A DNA stretch of 44,268 nucleotides, taken from assembly GCF_018390645.1 (NCBI RefSeq), contig NZ_JAHBGC010000053.1, positions 1 through 44,268 of the forward strand, given 5' to 3'. Numbering within the stretch: position 1 is the first letter of the stretch; every line of letters begins with the position of its first letter. The translations under genes were made by a program, and so were the position numbers. Below are positions 15,379 through 24,199 of this stretch, in pieces. The notes under the pieces were generated by a model. The model was not told the origin of the DNA. It saw only the letters and a program-made list of their open reading frames with translations, and did no database searches. The stretch comes from Ancylobacter dichloromethanicus. Its GTDB lineage: Bacteria > Pseudomonadota > Alphaproteobacteria > Rhizobiales > Xanthobacteraceae.

Positions 15379-16152
15379 ATGGACCTACAATTGAACGGCA
15401 AGACCGCGCTCGTGACTGGTTCGACCGCCGGTATCGGTCTCGAGATCGCAAGGCGCCTGGTCGCGGAAGGCGCAGATGTCGTCATCTGCGGACGCAGCCA
15501 GGGGAAGCTCGATACGGCCGCGACCGATACCGGTGCGCGCGGTGTGCTCGCCGACCCGGCGACGGCGGAGGGCGCGGAGGCGCTTGTCGCAGCGGTGCCC
15601 GAGGTCGATATCCTGATCAACAATCTCGGCATCTATGAATCGAAGACCTTTACGGACATCACCGATGCGGACTGGCTGCGCTTCTTCGAGGTCAATGTCC
15701 TCTCCGGTGCGCGGCTCGCTCGCGCCTATTTCCCCGGCATGATCGCCCGCAATTGGGGACGCATCATCTTCATCGCCAGCGAAAGCGGCCTGCTCGTGCC
15801 GCCGGACATGGTCCATTACGGCATGACGAAGACAGCGCAGCTCGCAATCGCACGGGGGCTTGCAGCGAACACCAAGGGCACGCGGGTCACGGTCAACTCG
15901 GTGCTCCCCGGCACCACGCGCTCGGAAGGCATCGTCGATTTCTTGAAGAGCGTCGCGGATGATCCCAACGCGCCGGAAGCGGAGATCGAGCGGGTCTTCT
16001 TCGCCAAGGACCGGGCTACTTCGCTCATCCAGCGGAAGATCGAGCCCGAAGAAATCGCCTCGCTGGTGGCCTATGTCGCAAGCCCGCTGTCAGCTGCGAC
16101 GAACGGCGCGGCCCTGCGCGTCGATGGCGGCATCACGCCGACAATCGTCTAG
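15379..16152 (+). CDS. Short-chain dehydrogenase/reductase (SDR)
   Basis: A 257-residue classical SDR. The Rossmann glycine motif TGSTAGIG is at residues 14-21, with ILINNLGIYE near 77. The catalytic Ser lies in FIASESG near 135, and Tyr and Lys in HYGMTK near 150-155. The C-terminal substrate lid is long (FLKSVADDPNAPEAEIERVF), followed by LRVDGGITPTIV. It oxidises or reduces an alcohol/carbonyl with NAD(P). Substrate unknown. Next-to-last gene of the operon, 13 bases before the PPC-domain gene. Confidence 0.92.
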   Translation: MDLQLNGKTALVTGSTAGIGLEIARRLVAEGADVVICGRSQGKLDTAATDTGARGVLADPATAEGAEALVAAVPEVDILINNLGIYESKTFTDITDADWLRFFEVNVLSGARLARAYFPGMIARNWGRIIFIASESGLLVPPDMVHYGMTKTAQLAIARGLAANTKGTRVTVNSVLPGTTRSEGIVDFLKSVADDPNAPEAEIERVFFAKDRATSLIQRKIEPEEIASLVAYVASPLSAATNGAALRVDGGITPTIV

Positions 16153-16165
16153 GAGAATGTGCGCC

Positions 16166-16597
16166 ATGGCGGAGCCCACACGCTTCATTTCCGTCCCGGG
16201 CGGTTTCCTGATGGTGCTCCGCCAGGGCGACGACCTTTTCGTGCATCTGGAAAAGCTCATGCGGGACGAAGACATTCCTGCGGCTTCCGTCCGAGGCTTT
16301 GGTTTTGTTAGCACGATCCGCTTCGGCTTTTTCGATTTCGAGCGTCGCGACTATGACCCGCGCGACTTCACGGACATGGAGGTGACGGGTCTTACTGGAA
16401 CCCTTGCCTGGAAGGATGGCAAGCCCGCCATCCATGCCCATGCGTCCGCCGCGGGTCGAGATTTCCAGGCTGTGGGCGGGCACCTTCTCGGCCTGACTGT
16501 CGGCCGGGGATCGTTCGAGATGGCGGTCACGGTGCATGACCGCCGGCTAGAGCGGCATTTCGAGGAAGACATCGGAGCGAACGTGCTGCGCCTCTGA
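16166..16597 (+). CDS. PPC/DUF296 domain protein
   Basis: A 143-residue protein made of a single PPC (DUF296) domain, as found in AT-hook plant proteins and free-standing in bacteria. The signatures are GFGFVSTIRFGFFDFERRDY, TDMEVTGLTGTLAWKDGKPA, IHAHASAAG and GGHLLGLTVGRGSFEMAV. Bacterial members form trimers and their role is poorly known. Here it closes the redox operon. ATG 16166 is chosen because AGGAGA is about 10 bases upstream. An in-frame ATG at 16157 would be too close to that site. Confidence 0.82.
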   Translation: MAEPTRFISVPGGFLMVLRQGDDLFVHLEKLMRDEDIPAASVRGFGFVSTIRFGFFDFERRDYDPRDFTDMEVTGLTGTLAWKDGKPAIHAHASAAGRDFQAVGGHLLGLTVGRGSFEMAVTVHDRRLERHFEEDIGANVLRL

Positions 16598-16658
16598 CGT
16601 CGGATCGGAGGCCAAACCATCATCGATGTCGATTAGATCGTGCGACTAGGTGTCGACT

Positions 16659-16678
16659 CCCACAACGCCCATTGTGGG
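16659..16678. terminator. Hairpin between convergent operons
   Basis: CCCACAA-CGCCCA-TTGTGGG forms a 7-bp stem midway between the end of the PPC-domain gene and the end of virD4, which converge. There is no clear T-run, so it is a candidate bidirectional terminator only. Confidence 0.4.
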
Positions 16679-16683
16679 GCGAG

Positions 16684-18816
16684 CTAGCCACCTTCGCTCT
16701 CCCCGAAAGAGCGATGCAGCGCCGCGAGCACTTCTGTCGCTGACTGTACCGCGGTTGTCGACACGCTGGGCGCTTTCAGCGTTGACATCATGGCGACGAA
16801 GTCTTCGTCCTGATCAACCACAGCCGAAGCGAGGATATCTCGAAGATCGCAGCTTTCGCCGGCCTCATCCGGCGCGGCCCCGAGCGACAGAATCTTGCGC
16901 CTTGCAGGAAAGACGGGCGCGGGCGAGGCCAGTGACGGGGGAGCGATCAAGGGCCCCGGCGCAGGGCTTGCCATCGACTTTGCTCGCTTGCGACCTTTGG
17001 GGGACTTAGCGGGCGGCGGGCTCTTTGCCGACGCCGGCTTTGGGAGCTCGGTGGCCGCCGATTCCTCAGGAGCCGGACTGATGGCGCCGCCCAAGGGTTC
17101 GTCGTGCCAGACCCTGAGCCGCGGCAATTCAGGTGGCGATCCCCTCGCGGCCTCGTAGAGCGGGCGATAGGGCTTGTCGAGGTAGTGCCGGATCTTTGTG
17201 AGCTCGAAGGACGGCGAGTTCTTCACCATCAGAATGGACAGCCGGGCCGACATCTCGCGCAATTCGAGCGGGCTGCGGAGCGGCCGCGGCGTGTAGTGCG
17301 GCGCCCAGACGCGCGGTGCGAAAATCCCCTGCCCTGGCCGCACTACGGGCGTCTTGTAGACCTGGGTGGTCTCGCCCAGCATCTCCGAGACGAATTCGGA
17401 CGTGTCGAGGTCGTTGATCTGGATGAAAAGCTTGACCTGCGAACCCGAGACGGTGGTGATCCGCGTGCTCCGGCCATAGAGCTCGTCGAGCTGGGCGATG
17501 TCCTGCATGATAATGGCCATGCGGAAGCCGTAGCCGGCGCTGATGGTGATCTTGGAGATCAGCGAGTCCATCCGGCCGACATGGTAGAATTCATCGAGCA
17601 TCAGCAGCACCTGATGTGGCTCATCCGACCCGGGAATCCTGTCCATCAGCAGATCGTGGATCTGCTGGAACAGGATGCGGATCAGCGGCCGGAAGATGGA
17701 GAGCTCGGCGATGGTGCAACCGATGAAGATCGTCATCGGTTGCCGGCGGAGCTCGCGGACGTCGAAATCCGACATCTCCGTCGCCGCCGAGATCAGCCCG
17801 TTGTTCCACAGGCTCATCGCCATGTTCACGTTGAACACGGCGCTGTTGCGCGTTTCGGGCTCGAGCGCGATGTACTGGTTGAAGCTGTCGACCACCCAAG
17901 TCGGCAAATGCGGACGCTCGGTCTTCACGATGGCGCGCAGCACCGTCGAGATGTCCTTGCCCGTGGTTGTCATGCGCGCGACGGTGCGCATGTGCTGCGC
18001 CCCGGTCGTGAGCGGCGACGCGAGCACATATCCGATCAGTGCCGAGAGAAGCAGGCGCCCGGCGCCCGCCCAAGTATCGTCGGCCTTTTCGGGGATGACG
18101 AATGACGCGACCACCAGGCAGTCCGTCGCCATGCGCTCGTCGCGCCGCACGAAATCGAGCGGATTGTAGCGGTGCGTATCGGGTGAGCCCGGCGAAAACA
18201 TAAAGACCTTGTTGCCGAGCGTGGCGCGGTGATTGGCGAGCGCGTCGAAATTCTCGCGCTTCGGATCGAAGAAGACCGCCGATCCCTGCCACAGATAGCC
18301 GTTGGGCAGGACGAAGCCCGTGCCCTTGCCGGAGCGCGACGGGCCGACGACGAGGATGTGGGCCGGCTCGTCGGACCGGATGGTGGCGCCACCCAGCGTG
18401 CCGAGAACTATACCGCGCCGCGACGTCAGCCCCTGCTTTGCCGCCTCCATGAGCGAGCCGAAGCGCGCCGCCCCGTAGGGCATCTGCCGACGATTGACGA
18501 GGCCGAAAATCAGGCCGGCGACACCTAAAGCGAACACGCTGCCGGCGGCGTATCCCCCGCGGATCAGTGCCTCCACCCGGGTCGGCGCATAAAGCACCCG
18601 CTCGTAGAAGTGCTGCCAGGCGATGAGGAAAAAGCCGGCGGAACGGTCGGCGTTCTGCATCCGCAGGAGCCCCCAGCGACTGGCACCCTCGCCGGGGAAG
18701 CGGTTCGGCGCCCAGCGCAGCCCGACGACGACCTCATAGGCAAGGCTCCACAGGAGCCAAAAGGCGACGAGCGAGAGGACCGCGACGCCGAGCCTATAGA
18801 CCAGAATGCGTGCCAT
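16684..18816 (-). CDS. virD4: Type IV secretion coupling protein VirD4/TraG
   Basis: A 710-residue inner-membrane ATPase that brings the relaxase-DNA complex to the secretion channel. Two N-terminal membrane helices (about residues 8-31 and 87-107), Walker A VVGPSRSGKGTG near 156-167, Walker B LLMLDEFYHVGRMD near 385, and conserved SGSQVKLFIQINDLDTSEFV. The last 150 residues are a low-complexity Pro/Ala/Lys tail absent from short homologues. It may contact the relaxase. Its start overlaps the end of virB11 by 23 bases, so it is the last gene of the conjugation operon. The relaxase is not in the window. Confidence 0.93.
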   Translation of the reverse strand: MARILVYRLGVAVLSLVAFWLLWSLAYEVVVGLRWAPNRFPGEGASRWGLLRMQNADRSAGFFLIAWQHFYERVLYAPTRVEALIRGGYAAGSVFALGVAGLIFGLVNRRQMPYGAARFGSLMEAAKQGLTSRRGIVLGTLGGATIRSDEPAHILVVGPSRSGKGTGFVLPNGYLWQGSAVFFDPKRENFDALANHRATLGNKVFMFSPGSPDTHRYNPLDFVRRDERMATDCLVVASFVIPEKADDTWAGAGRLLLSALIGYVLASPLTTGAQHMRTVARMTTTGKDISTVLRAIVKTERPHLPTWVVDSFNQYIALEPETRNSAVFNVNMAMSLWNNGLISAATEMSDFDVRELRRQPMTIFIGCTIAELSIFRPLIRILFQQIHDLLMDRIPGSDEPHQVLLMLDEFYHVGRMDSLISKITISAGYGFRMAIIMQDIAQLDELYGRSTRITTVSGSQVKLFIQINDLDTSEFVSEMLGETTQVYKTPVVRPGQGIFAPRVWAPHYTPRPLRSPLELREMSARLSILMVKNSPSFELTKIRHYLDKPYRPLYEAARGSPPELPRLRVWHDEPLGGAISPAPEESAATELPKPASAKSPPPAKSPKGRKRAKSMASPAPGPLIAPPSLASPAPVFPARRKILSLGAAPDEAGESCDLRDILASAVVDQDEDFVAMMSTLKAPSVSTTAVQSATEVLAALHRSFGESEGG

Positions 18817-19846
18817 GCTCGTGGCTCTCCTCTACCCTCTCCCTTCGCCACTCGCTCATGCGCGAGAAATGGATGGCAGAGGTCCCGCGCCAGCCGCCAA
18901 TCTTGGTCTGCTGAATCACGATCGGCAGGACGGATCTGATATAGGCGACGATCTCCTCGCGCTTCAGGCCGAGGCCGGCCTGCATCACCATGAGGGCCAA
19001 CTGCTCGAAGGCGCCGGCCGGACTATCGGCATGGACCGTGGTGATGCTGCCGGGATGGCCGGTATTGATCGCCCTCAGGAACGAGTACGCCTCCGATCCT
19101 CGGATCTCGCCGAGGAAAATGCGGTCGGGACGCAGGCGAAGCGAAGCCTGCAACAGCATCTCGACGCTGACGCGGGCCTCGCCCTGGTCGCCCTTGGAGG
19201 CGACCAAAGGAAGGTAGTTCCGCTGGATCGGCTTGACCTCGCGGGTGTCCTCGATGGTGATGATCCGCTCGCCTTCGGGCACCTCCTTGAGGATAGCGTT
19301 GAGAAAGGTGGTCTTGCCGGAGCTTGTGCCTCCCGACAGCAGGATGGAGTAACGGTTGACGACAGCACGACGAATGAAGGCCTCGATGCGGCCGGCGTCG
19401 AGATCGGCGCAGAGCTGGCGATCGATCTCCGAGAGGTCGCCCTCCCCGGCCGTTACGACCCGCCTGAAAGAGCCGAGCGCGCGATAGTCGTCGAGGCGCA
19501 TCTCCTTGATCACCTGCTTGCGGATTGCGAAGGCGCCGCCTGCGGCGGTTGCCGGAGGAATGACGCCCTGAAACCGCTCGCCGCTCGGCAATGCCGCAGA
19601 GAGCAGAGGATGCTCCTCATTGATGCTCTGCCCGGAATAGCCCGCGACCCGCTCGGCGAGGTGCCGGATCGCGTGCTCCGACAGCTCGGGCAGCTCGTGC
19701 CGTTCCATGGCCGCCTCGCCGAAGCGCTCGACCCAGATCTCGCCCGGACCGTTTGCGCAGATTTCGACAACCTGATCGTCGTCGAGCCACCTGCGGACCG
19801 GCTCGAGAGCGCGATCAATGAAGACCGTCAGGCTTCGTGCGCTCAC
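18794..19846 (-). CDS. virB11: Type IV secretion ATPase VirB11
   Basis: A 350-residue hexameric traffic ATPase of the inner face of the membrane. Walker A is SGGTSSGKTTFLNA at about 171-184, the Asp box is IITIEDTREV, Walker B region is RPDRIFLGEIRGSEAYSFLR, and the His box is TGHPGSITTVHAD. The start is GTG 19846, with AGGAG 8 bases upstream inside the end of virB10. The two genes overlap by 32 bases, which suggests coupled translation. It energises pilus assembly and substrate transfer with VirB4 and VirD4. Confidence 0.95.
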   Translation of the reverse strand: MSARSLTVFIDRALEPVRRWLDDDQVVEICANGPGEIWVERFGEAAMERHELPELSEHAIRHLAERVAGYSGQSINEEHPLLSAALPSGERFQGVIPPATAAGGAFAIRKQVIKEMRLDDYRALGSFRRVVTAGEGDLSEIDRQLCADLDAGRIEAFIRRAVVNRYSILLSGGTSSGKTTFLNAILKEVPEGERIITIEDTREVKPIQRNYLPLVASKGDQGEARVSVEMLLQASLRLRPDRIFLGEIRGSEAYSFLRAINTGHPGSITTVHADSPAGAFEQLALMVMQAGLGLKREEIVAYIRSVLPIVIQQTKIGGWRGTSAIHFSRMSEWRRERVEESHEHGTHSGL

Positions 19847-21155
19847 GCCTGATCTCCTGGAGGGCCTCCCTTACGGGATCGGGATAGAAGGCAGAGAAGT
19901 CGAGGTCGCGGCGAACGAAGACGATGATGCGCGACCCCTGGTCGAGGTAGATCGTCGGCGGGATGTTGATCGAGTTGCGAAGCGCCTCCTGCGCAATGTT
20001 GGTGAGGGTCTGCGAGACGTTCTGCGCGGCGATCTGCTGGGCCTGCAGCGTGAGCTGGTTCTGGTTCACACCGGTTTGGGTCTGGGTGACGGCGCCCGTC
20101 ACCGGATCGGTGGTCGTGATGATCGTGCCGGTGCCGTTATTGCCGTAGTTCTGGCCGTAGCCGCTGAGGAACTGCGCCGCCCCGCCCACCACCGAGAGCA
20201 TGATCGCCGCCCCGAAACGCTCGACATAATGGTTGTCGACAAAGCCAGCATTGCCGGCACGGCCAAGATCGTCCGTCCCGTTCGAACCGAGCTGTACCGA
20301 GACGCCGTCCGATCGCAGCAGGCGCGTCCACACGACGAAGACGCGCGTCTGACCCTGTGCGATCCCTGAGCGATATTCACCGACGAGGCGGCTGCCGGCC
20401 GGGATCAGGACACGCCGTCCGTCGAAGGACCAGACATTCTCGCTGACGATGGCCCTGACCATGCCCGGCAAGTCGCTTTGGAGAGCCGTCTCCAGAACGC
20501 CGCGGATCATCGTTCCCTGTGCCACCAGAGCGTCGATCCGGTCGTTCTTCGTCGCGCGGGCGACATCGACGCCGGCCGCCGAAACAGAGGCGAGGAATCG
20601 GCGGTTCGGATCCTCGTCCGGTGTGGCGGAAGCCGCAGCGTTGCTGTCGGGATTGGTGGTGGCCGCTGTGGCGGCGGCATTGTCGGAGATGACCTGGGGG
20701 GCGCGCAGCCGCTCCCATCTGCGGCGCTCTTCTTCCTCCTGCCGGCGCCGCTCGAGCTCGGCGAGCCGGCGGGCGTCGTCGTCATTCGCCGGCGAAGAGA
20801 CCAACGGCGGCTCGGGCGCCGGCGGGGGCTGAAGGGTTTGGGGCGGCGGCGGCGGAGGAGGCGGCGGCTCGACCGGCGCCTGCGGGATGACGATCGCGCC
20901 CTGGCTGGTCTGCGGTCGCGGCGCCGACAGCGATGGCGCCGGGAACTGCGTCGTCGTGAACTCCTCCCGGTCCGGCGTCGTCATGACCGGGGTACGCTGA
21001 CCCGTCGAGCTGTAGATCATCCACGCCGCGACACCCACCGCACCGAGCGGCACGCCGAAAGTCAGGAGCCGGCCCAGCGCGGTGCGGCCGCGCGCGACGG
21101 AGGTCGCCGCCGCCGCTTCCATCTCGAACGAACGATAGTCGTCAGGGGTCGGCAT
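19815..21155 (-). CDS. virB10: Type IV secretion core protein VirB10
   Basis: A 446-residue protein spanning the envelope. Short cytoplasmic N-terminus, one membrane helix at about residues 30-48, a proline-rich periplasmic stretch at about 85-120 with a run of nine prolines, a coiled-coil rich in Glu/Arg at about 125-150, and the C-terminal TrbI/VirB10 domain from about 195 (GTMIRGVLETALQSDLPGMV, IPAGSRLVGEY, VYLDQGSRIIVFV-like end). It links the inner-membrane ATPases to the outer-membrane ring made with VirB7 and VirB9. It begins 6 bases after the virB9 stop. Confidence 0.95.
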   Translation of the reverse strand: MPTPDDYRSFEMEAAAATSVARGRTALGRLLTFGVPLGAVGVAAWMIYSSTGQRTPVMTTPDREEFTTTQFPAPSLSAPRPQTSQGAIVIPQAPVEPPPPPPPPPQTLQPPPAPEPPLVSSPANDDDARRLAELERRRQEEEERRRWERLRAPQVISDNAAATAATTNPDSNAAASATPDEDPNRRFLASVSAAGVDVARATKNDRIDALVAQGTMIRGVLETALQSDLPGMVRAIVSENVWSFDGRRVLIPAGSRLVGEYRSGIAQGQTRVFVVWTRLLRSDGVSVQLGSNGTDDLGRAGNAGFVDNHYVERFGAAIMLSVVGGAAQFLSGYGQNYGNNGTGTIITTTDPVTGAVTQTQTGVNQNQLTLQAQQIAAQNVSQTLTNIAQEALRNSINIPPTIYLDQGSRIIVFVRRDLDFSAFYPDPVREALQEIRRERTKPDGLH

Positions 21156-21161
21156 CGCCCA

Positions 21162-21965
21162 CTACCCTCCCGCGTTCGCGGTGAGCCCGATGCGCTGGGG
21201 AGCGTAGGGCTCGAGGCCGTTCGGCTCCTGCACATTGGTCAGCCGGCGGTTGAAGACACAGGTCGATTCCTGTCCGTTGCGCAGCGTCCACTGTGCGGAC
21301 ACCTTGTCGATGACCACATAAGGGCCTTCGGTCCGGAAATTGACGAGGCTTTCGTTGCGGTCCGCGTCGACGATGAAGATCGCGGGCGTCTCGCCCTCGA
21401 AGCGGAACCAGGTCTTCGTGCCGTCGTCGAACACCGCGATCGGCTTGTTCGCCGACGATCCCTTGTAGCCGTAATCGCTATTGGCGTTGGCGATATTGAG
21501 ATCTTTGAGGTTCGGGTTGGCGGCACGCTCCTTGGCCTCGGCGAGGAGTTTCGGGTTGGCCTCGTCGTCGGGAAAGCGAAAGCGCACGGCATAGATCTGG
21601 CTCTGGGCGGGCCGCGTGTTGGACCTCAGCAGGAACACATAGATGCGCTTGTTGGTCACGACGTTCAGGTTGGACTGGGCGTCCTTCTCGATCGGCTTCA
21701 CGAAGATGATGTCGCCCTTGCGGTTGGGCTCGACCTTCCAGGCAACGGAATCGCCGAGCGCGAGCGTCTCGATCTTCTCGTCGTCCTGCAGCTGGATCAT
21801 CGTCGAGGTGCCGTAGCTCGCGTCGATCGCCGTGACATTGTCCTTGTTGTAGACGACGTCGCGCACCCGCGAATCCACGCGCCCGGGGCGTGGCGTCGCC
21901 TCTGCGAAAGCGGAGGACACCGGAAGGGCGAGGCAGAGGCCGAGCAGAATGCCGCGCCGGATCAT
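21162..21965 (-). CDS. virB9: Type IV secretion core protein VirB9
   Basis: A 267-residue periplasmic/outer-membrane ring protein. Signal peptide MIRRGILLGLCLALPVSSAF then AEA. The N-terminal CagX domain includes DNVTAIDASYGTSTMIQLQD, LALGDSVAWKVEPNRKGDII and SNLNVVTNKRIYVFLLR. The C-terminal domain ends PYAPQRIGLTANAGG. ATG 21965 overlaps the virB8 stop by 4 bases (ATGA). A longer in-frame start would remove the signal peptide from the N-terminus, so it is rejected. It binds VirB10 and the small lipoprotein. Confidence 0.93.
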   Translation of the reverse strand: MIRRGILLGLCLALPVSSAFAEATPRPGRVDSRVRDVVYNKDNVTAIDASYGTSTMIQLQDDEKIETLALGDSVAWKVEPNRKGDIIFVKPIEKDAQSNLNVVTNKRIYVFLLRSNTRPAQSQIYAVRFRFPDDEANPKLLAEAKERAANPNLKDLNIANANSDYGYKGSSANKPIAVFDDGTKTWFRFEGETPAIFIVDADRNESLVNFRTEGPYVVIDKVSAQWTLRNGQESTCVFNRRLTNVQEPNGLEPYAPQRIGLTANAGG

Positions 21966-22678
21966 GGCGTCGTCCCGACGCTTCCCGGCGAGGGCGCTGT
22001 CTCCTGGTCGCGGCGATATTCGAGGACCTGGAAGCCGAGGGGATTGTCGAAGCGCCACTGATTGCGCATCGGCGCGGCGGTGTAGCGAAAGCGCACGAGA
22101 GACACCCAGTTGCGGGTTACGACATTCGTCGCCGTCTTCTCCTCGGTCGAGAAGCGGACGAGCGCGGTGCGGTTGTTAGGGAAGGTCACCGACTTGATGT
22201 TCACCGCGACCTCGGCGTTGGAGCCGAAGACCTTCACCGGATTGTTCGGATTGGCCGGCGAATAGATCTCGGTGAGCTCCCGGGCCGCATCTCCGGTCGA
22301 GAGCAACTGCGTGAGATCGAAATTGTCCTTGAGCGCCCGCGGGTCGTAGGTCTCGCGCGCCTTGACGTAGCGCACGACATTGAAGGTGGTGACGGCCTCG
22401 TCCTGCGTCAGCGCGCCCTCGGCCATCGGGCGCTTGACCTCGACGAAGCCCGTCGCCTTGTCGACGACCACCATGTAGGGCTCGTAGGTCTTGAGCGGGA
22501 CGAGGAGCGCGATGACGCCGAGCGCCACCACCGCCACGACCGTCATGACCGCGGCGACGATCCAGGCCAGCGCGCGCGAATTGCGGTTGCGCCGTGCGAT
22601 ATCCTGCTCCCACGTCGCACCGTCCGCATAGTACCGGGGATCGACGCGCACCGGCTCGGATGCTGCAGCTTCGCTCAT
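21962..22678 (-). CDS. virB8: Type IV secretion protein VirB8
   Basis: A 238-residue bitopic inner-membrane assembly factor. Cytoplasmic N-terminus with YYADGATWEQDIARRNRNSR, one membrane helix at about residues 38-60, then the periplasmic NTF2-like VirB8 domain with VPLKTYEPYMVVVDKATGFV, YVKARETYDPRALKDNFDL and VNIKSVTFPNNRTALVRFST. Start and stop overlap its neighbours by 4 bases each (virB6 before, virB9 after). It nucleates the VirB9-VirB10 core. Confidence 0.94.
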   Translation of the reverse strand: MSEAAASEPVRVDPRYYADGATWEQDIARRNRNSRALAWIVAAVMTVVAVVALGVIALLVPLKTYEPYMVVVDKATGFVEVKRPMAEGALTQDEAVTTFNVVRYVKARETYDPRALKDNFDLTQLLSTGDAARELTEIYSPANPNNPVKVFGSNAEVAVNIKSVTFPNNRTALVRFSTEEKTATNVVTRNWVSLVRFRYTAAPMRNQWRFDNPLGFQVLEYRRDQETAPSPGSVGTTP

Positions 22679-23805
22679 GGCCGCCCTCCCCCGCTTTGGC
22701 TCGGTGACGAGCCTTGGTTGCGGATCTGGTCGGCGAGCCGGCGGAACTCGGCGGATTGAGCCCAGGAGGTGGCGCGCATGCCGACCCGGGCGCGCTGACG
22801 CGCCGCGAGCTCTTCACGCCGCGACGTGGACGCTGGGTTGAAGGGATTTCGGAAGGCAAGGCGCCCGCGATTGGCGGCAACGCCGAGCCTGTAGCCGGTG
22901 GCCGTGGCCAGCACGGCGCCGATCCGCGGCGCGTGAACCGGGACGCCGCCGGCGATCGCAGCCGCGACATTGTTGATCTGGCTGAGCAGAAGGATGCCGA
23001 TGATCGCGAGTAGCACGACCGGCCCGATCGTCGCCCAGGTCGCAGACTTGGAGTTTGCGACGCCGTTGAGCGTATCGATCGATTGCTGGATCAGAGAGAC
23101 GTAGAAGGCGAGGAAGGCGTAGACGAGCACCTGCACCACAAAATACTGCGCGATCGACCCAAGCCAGCCGCTGAAGAAGCGCGACGTCACGCCGAAGAGC
23201 AGCAGGATGATGAAGACCGGCGCGAGTGCCAGCAGTAGCCACATGAACATCTTGGAGAGCACGATCAGGAAGATCGCGAACCCGATCAGTACCGCCATCA
23301 CGACATAGAACACCGCCGCGAAGATGTACGGTCCCCAATTGGTGATGCCGGCATTCTGCAGAAAGGCCTCAGTCGCCGAGTTGGTCGTGTCCCACATGTT
23401 CTGCAGCGCATTCTGCACGCCGTTCACCGAGGTGAGGTTGGCCGAGGTGCCGGTGTTGTTCGCGGTGGTGACGACGCTCAGGAGCGCGTTCCCGATCGCG
23501 GAGGGGCCGTTGTTCAGGGCGTTGTAGACGAGTGTCTGGAAGTCGCCCCAGCTGGTCGCCAGCGTGTAGATGACGAAGGCGCGAAAGAGGCGGAATGCAT
23601 GGTCCGCCGGCCCGCCGGTCGCTGTGCCCTGCCAGATGCCCACCCCCCAGAAGATCACGTAGAGGGTCAGCAGCAGGCCGGCGACGCCCGTCGCGCCGCC
23701 CGACGTCGCCGCATTGGCGATCGCCTGATAGGCGCTGGAGACATAGTTCTGCCCAAGCTGGTCGACCGACTGAAGAAGCGAGGTGATGTTGAAGGTGTTG
23801 CCCAT
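22675..23805 (-). CDS. virB6: Type IV secretion polytopic membrane protein VirB6
   Basis: A 376-residue protein with a periplasmic-looking N-terminal region and at least five hydrophobic helices between residues 35 and 285. These include AGLLLTLYVIFWGVGIWQG, FAAVFYVVMAVLIGFAIFLI and VLLAIIGILLLSQI. A basic cytoplasmic tail follows from about 300 (RGRLAFRNPFN, RREELAARQRARVG). It forms part of the inner-membrane channel that passes DNA. It starts 8 bases after the VirB7-like lipoprotein gene, consistent with the usual pairing of VirB6 and VirB7 functions. Confidence 0.92.
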   Translation of the reverse strand: MGNTFNITSLLQSVDQLGQNYVSSAYQAIANAATSGGATGVAGLLLTLYVIFWGVGIWQGTATGGPADHAFRLFRAFVIYTLATSWGDFQTLVYNALNNGPSAIGNALLSVVTTANNTGTSANLTSVNGVQNALQNMWDTTNSATEAFLQNAGITNWGPYIFAAVFYVVMAVLIGFAIFLIVLSKMFMWLLLALAPVFIILLLFGVTSRFFSGWLGSIAQYFVVQVLVYAFLAFYVSLIQQSIDTLNGVANSKSATWATIGPVVLLAIIGILLLSQINNVAAAIAGGVPVHAPRIGAVLATATGYRLGVAANRGRLAFRNPFNPASTSRREELAARQRARVGMRATSWAQSAEFRRLADQIRNQGSSPSQSGGGRP

Positions 23806-23813
23806 CGCCCCTC

Positions 23814-24008
23814 TCAGATCGGCAGCATGGGGCCGCAGCTGTCGAGGGCGGTGAAGGCCTCGGCTGCTCGTGGTTGGGGCTGCTCGGCAAAGGAAAGCGC
23901 GGTGCCGCCCTCATCGGCCGAGCAGGGCGCTTTCAGAGGCTTGTAAGCGCAGCCGGCGAGGCAGGACACGGCAAGTGCGATGGCGCAGAGGCGCAGGATC
24001 GGCGTCAC
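23814..24008 (-). CDS. VirB7-like lipoprotein
   Basis: A 64-residue lipoprotein. Signal sequence LRLCAIALAVSCLAGC with lipobox LAGC at residues 17-20, giving a mature protein of about 45 residues with two further cysteines (KAPC, DSCGPM). Position between a VirB5-like gene and virB6, size and lipobox all fit VirB7, which anchors the VirB9 ring in the outer membrane, often through a disulfide. Sequence similarity to characterised VirB7 was not recognised, so the name rests on context. The start is GTG 24008, overlapping the previous stop by 4 bases. Confidence 0.7.
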   Translation of the reverse strand: MTPILRLCAIALAVSCLAGCAYKPLKAPCSADEGGTALSFAEQPQPRAAEAFTALDSCGPMLPI

Positions 24009-24199
24009 TTCGAGGGCGCCTCCGGCTGTGTGAAGGTCATCGCGCGGGACGCGGCCTTGGCCGCCTCGTCGTGCGTCGTGGCCGCGCCGCCGGTAGGGCC
24101 AGGCGCCCGGCCGGCCCAGATGCCGACTGCGGCCGCAATGAAGGCGACGGCGAGCGCGGCTATGACGGCTGCGATGATCTTGGCGGCGGGACGTCTCAT
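24005..24199 (-). CDS. Small membrane-anchored protein of the conjugation operon
   Basis: A 64-residue protein with one membrane helix (about residues 9-28: IIAAVIAALAVAFIAAAVGI) and a short periplasmic tail. Its C-terminus, AASRAMTFTQPEAPSK, repeats the last residues of the preceding VirB5-like protein, AAARAMRFTQ. It starts at ATG 24199, overlapping that gene's stop by 4 bases. No family is recognised. Size and topology would suit an entry-exclusion or pilus-assembly accessory protein, but this is inference. Confidence 0.65.
   Translation of the reverse strand: MRRPAAKIIAAVIAALAVAFIAAAVGIWAGRAPGPTGGAATTHDEAAKAASRAMTFTQPEAPSK

Noticed and set aside
14144..15451. Long minus-strand open frame of 435 codons opposite the MFS transporter and MoaF-like genes
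   Set aside because: It is rich in Arg, Ala, Glu and His with no family pattern, a usual shadow of GC-rich coding DNA. The plus-strand genes are unambiguous.
20478..22061. Plus-strand open frame of 527 codons opposite virB8-virB10
   Set aside because: Extremely Arg-rich composition with no domain. The minus strand carries clear VirB8, VirB9 and VirB10.
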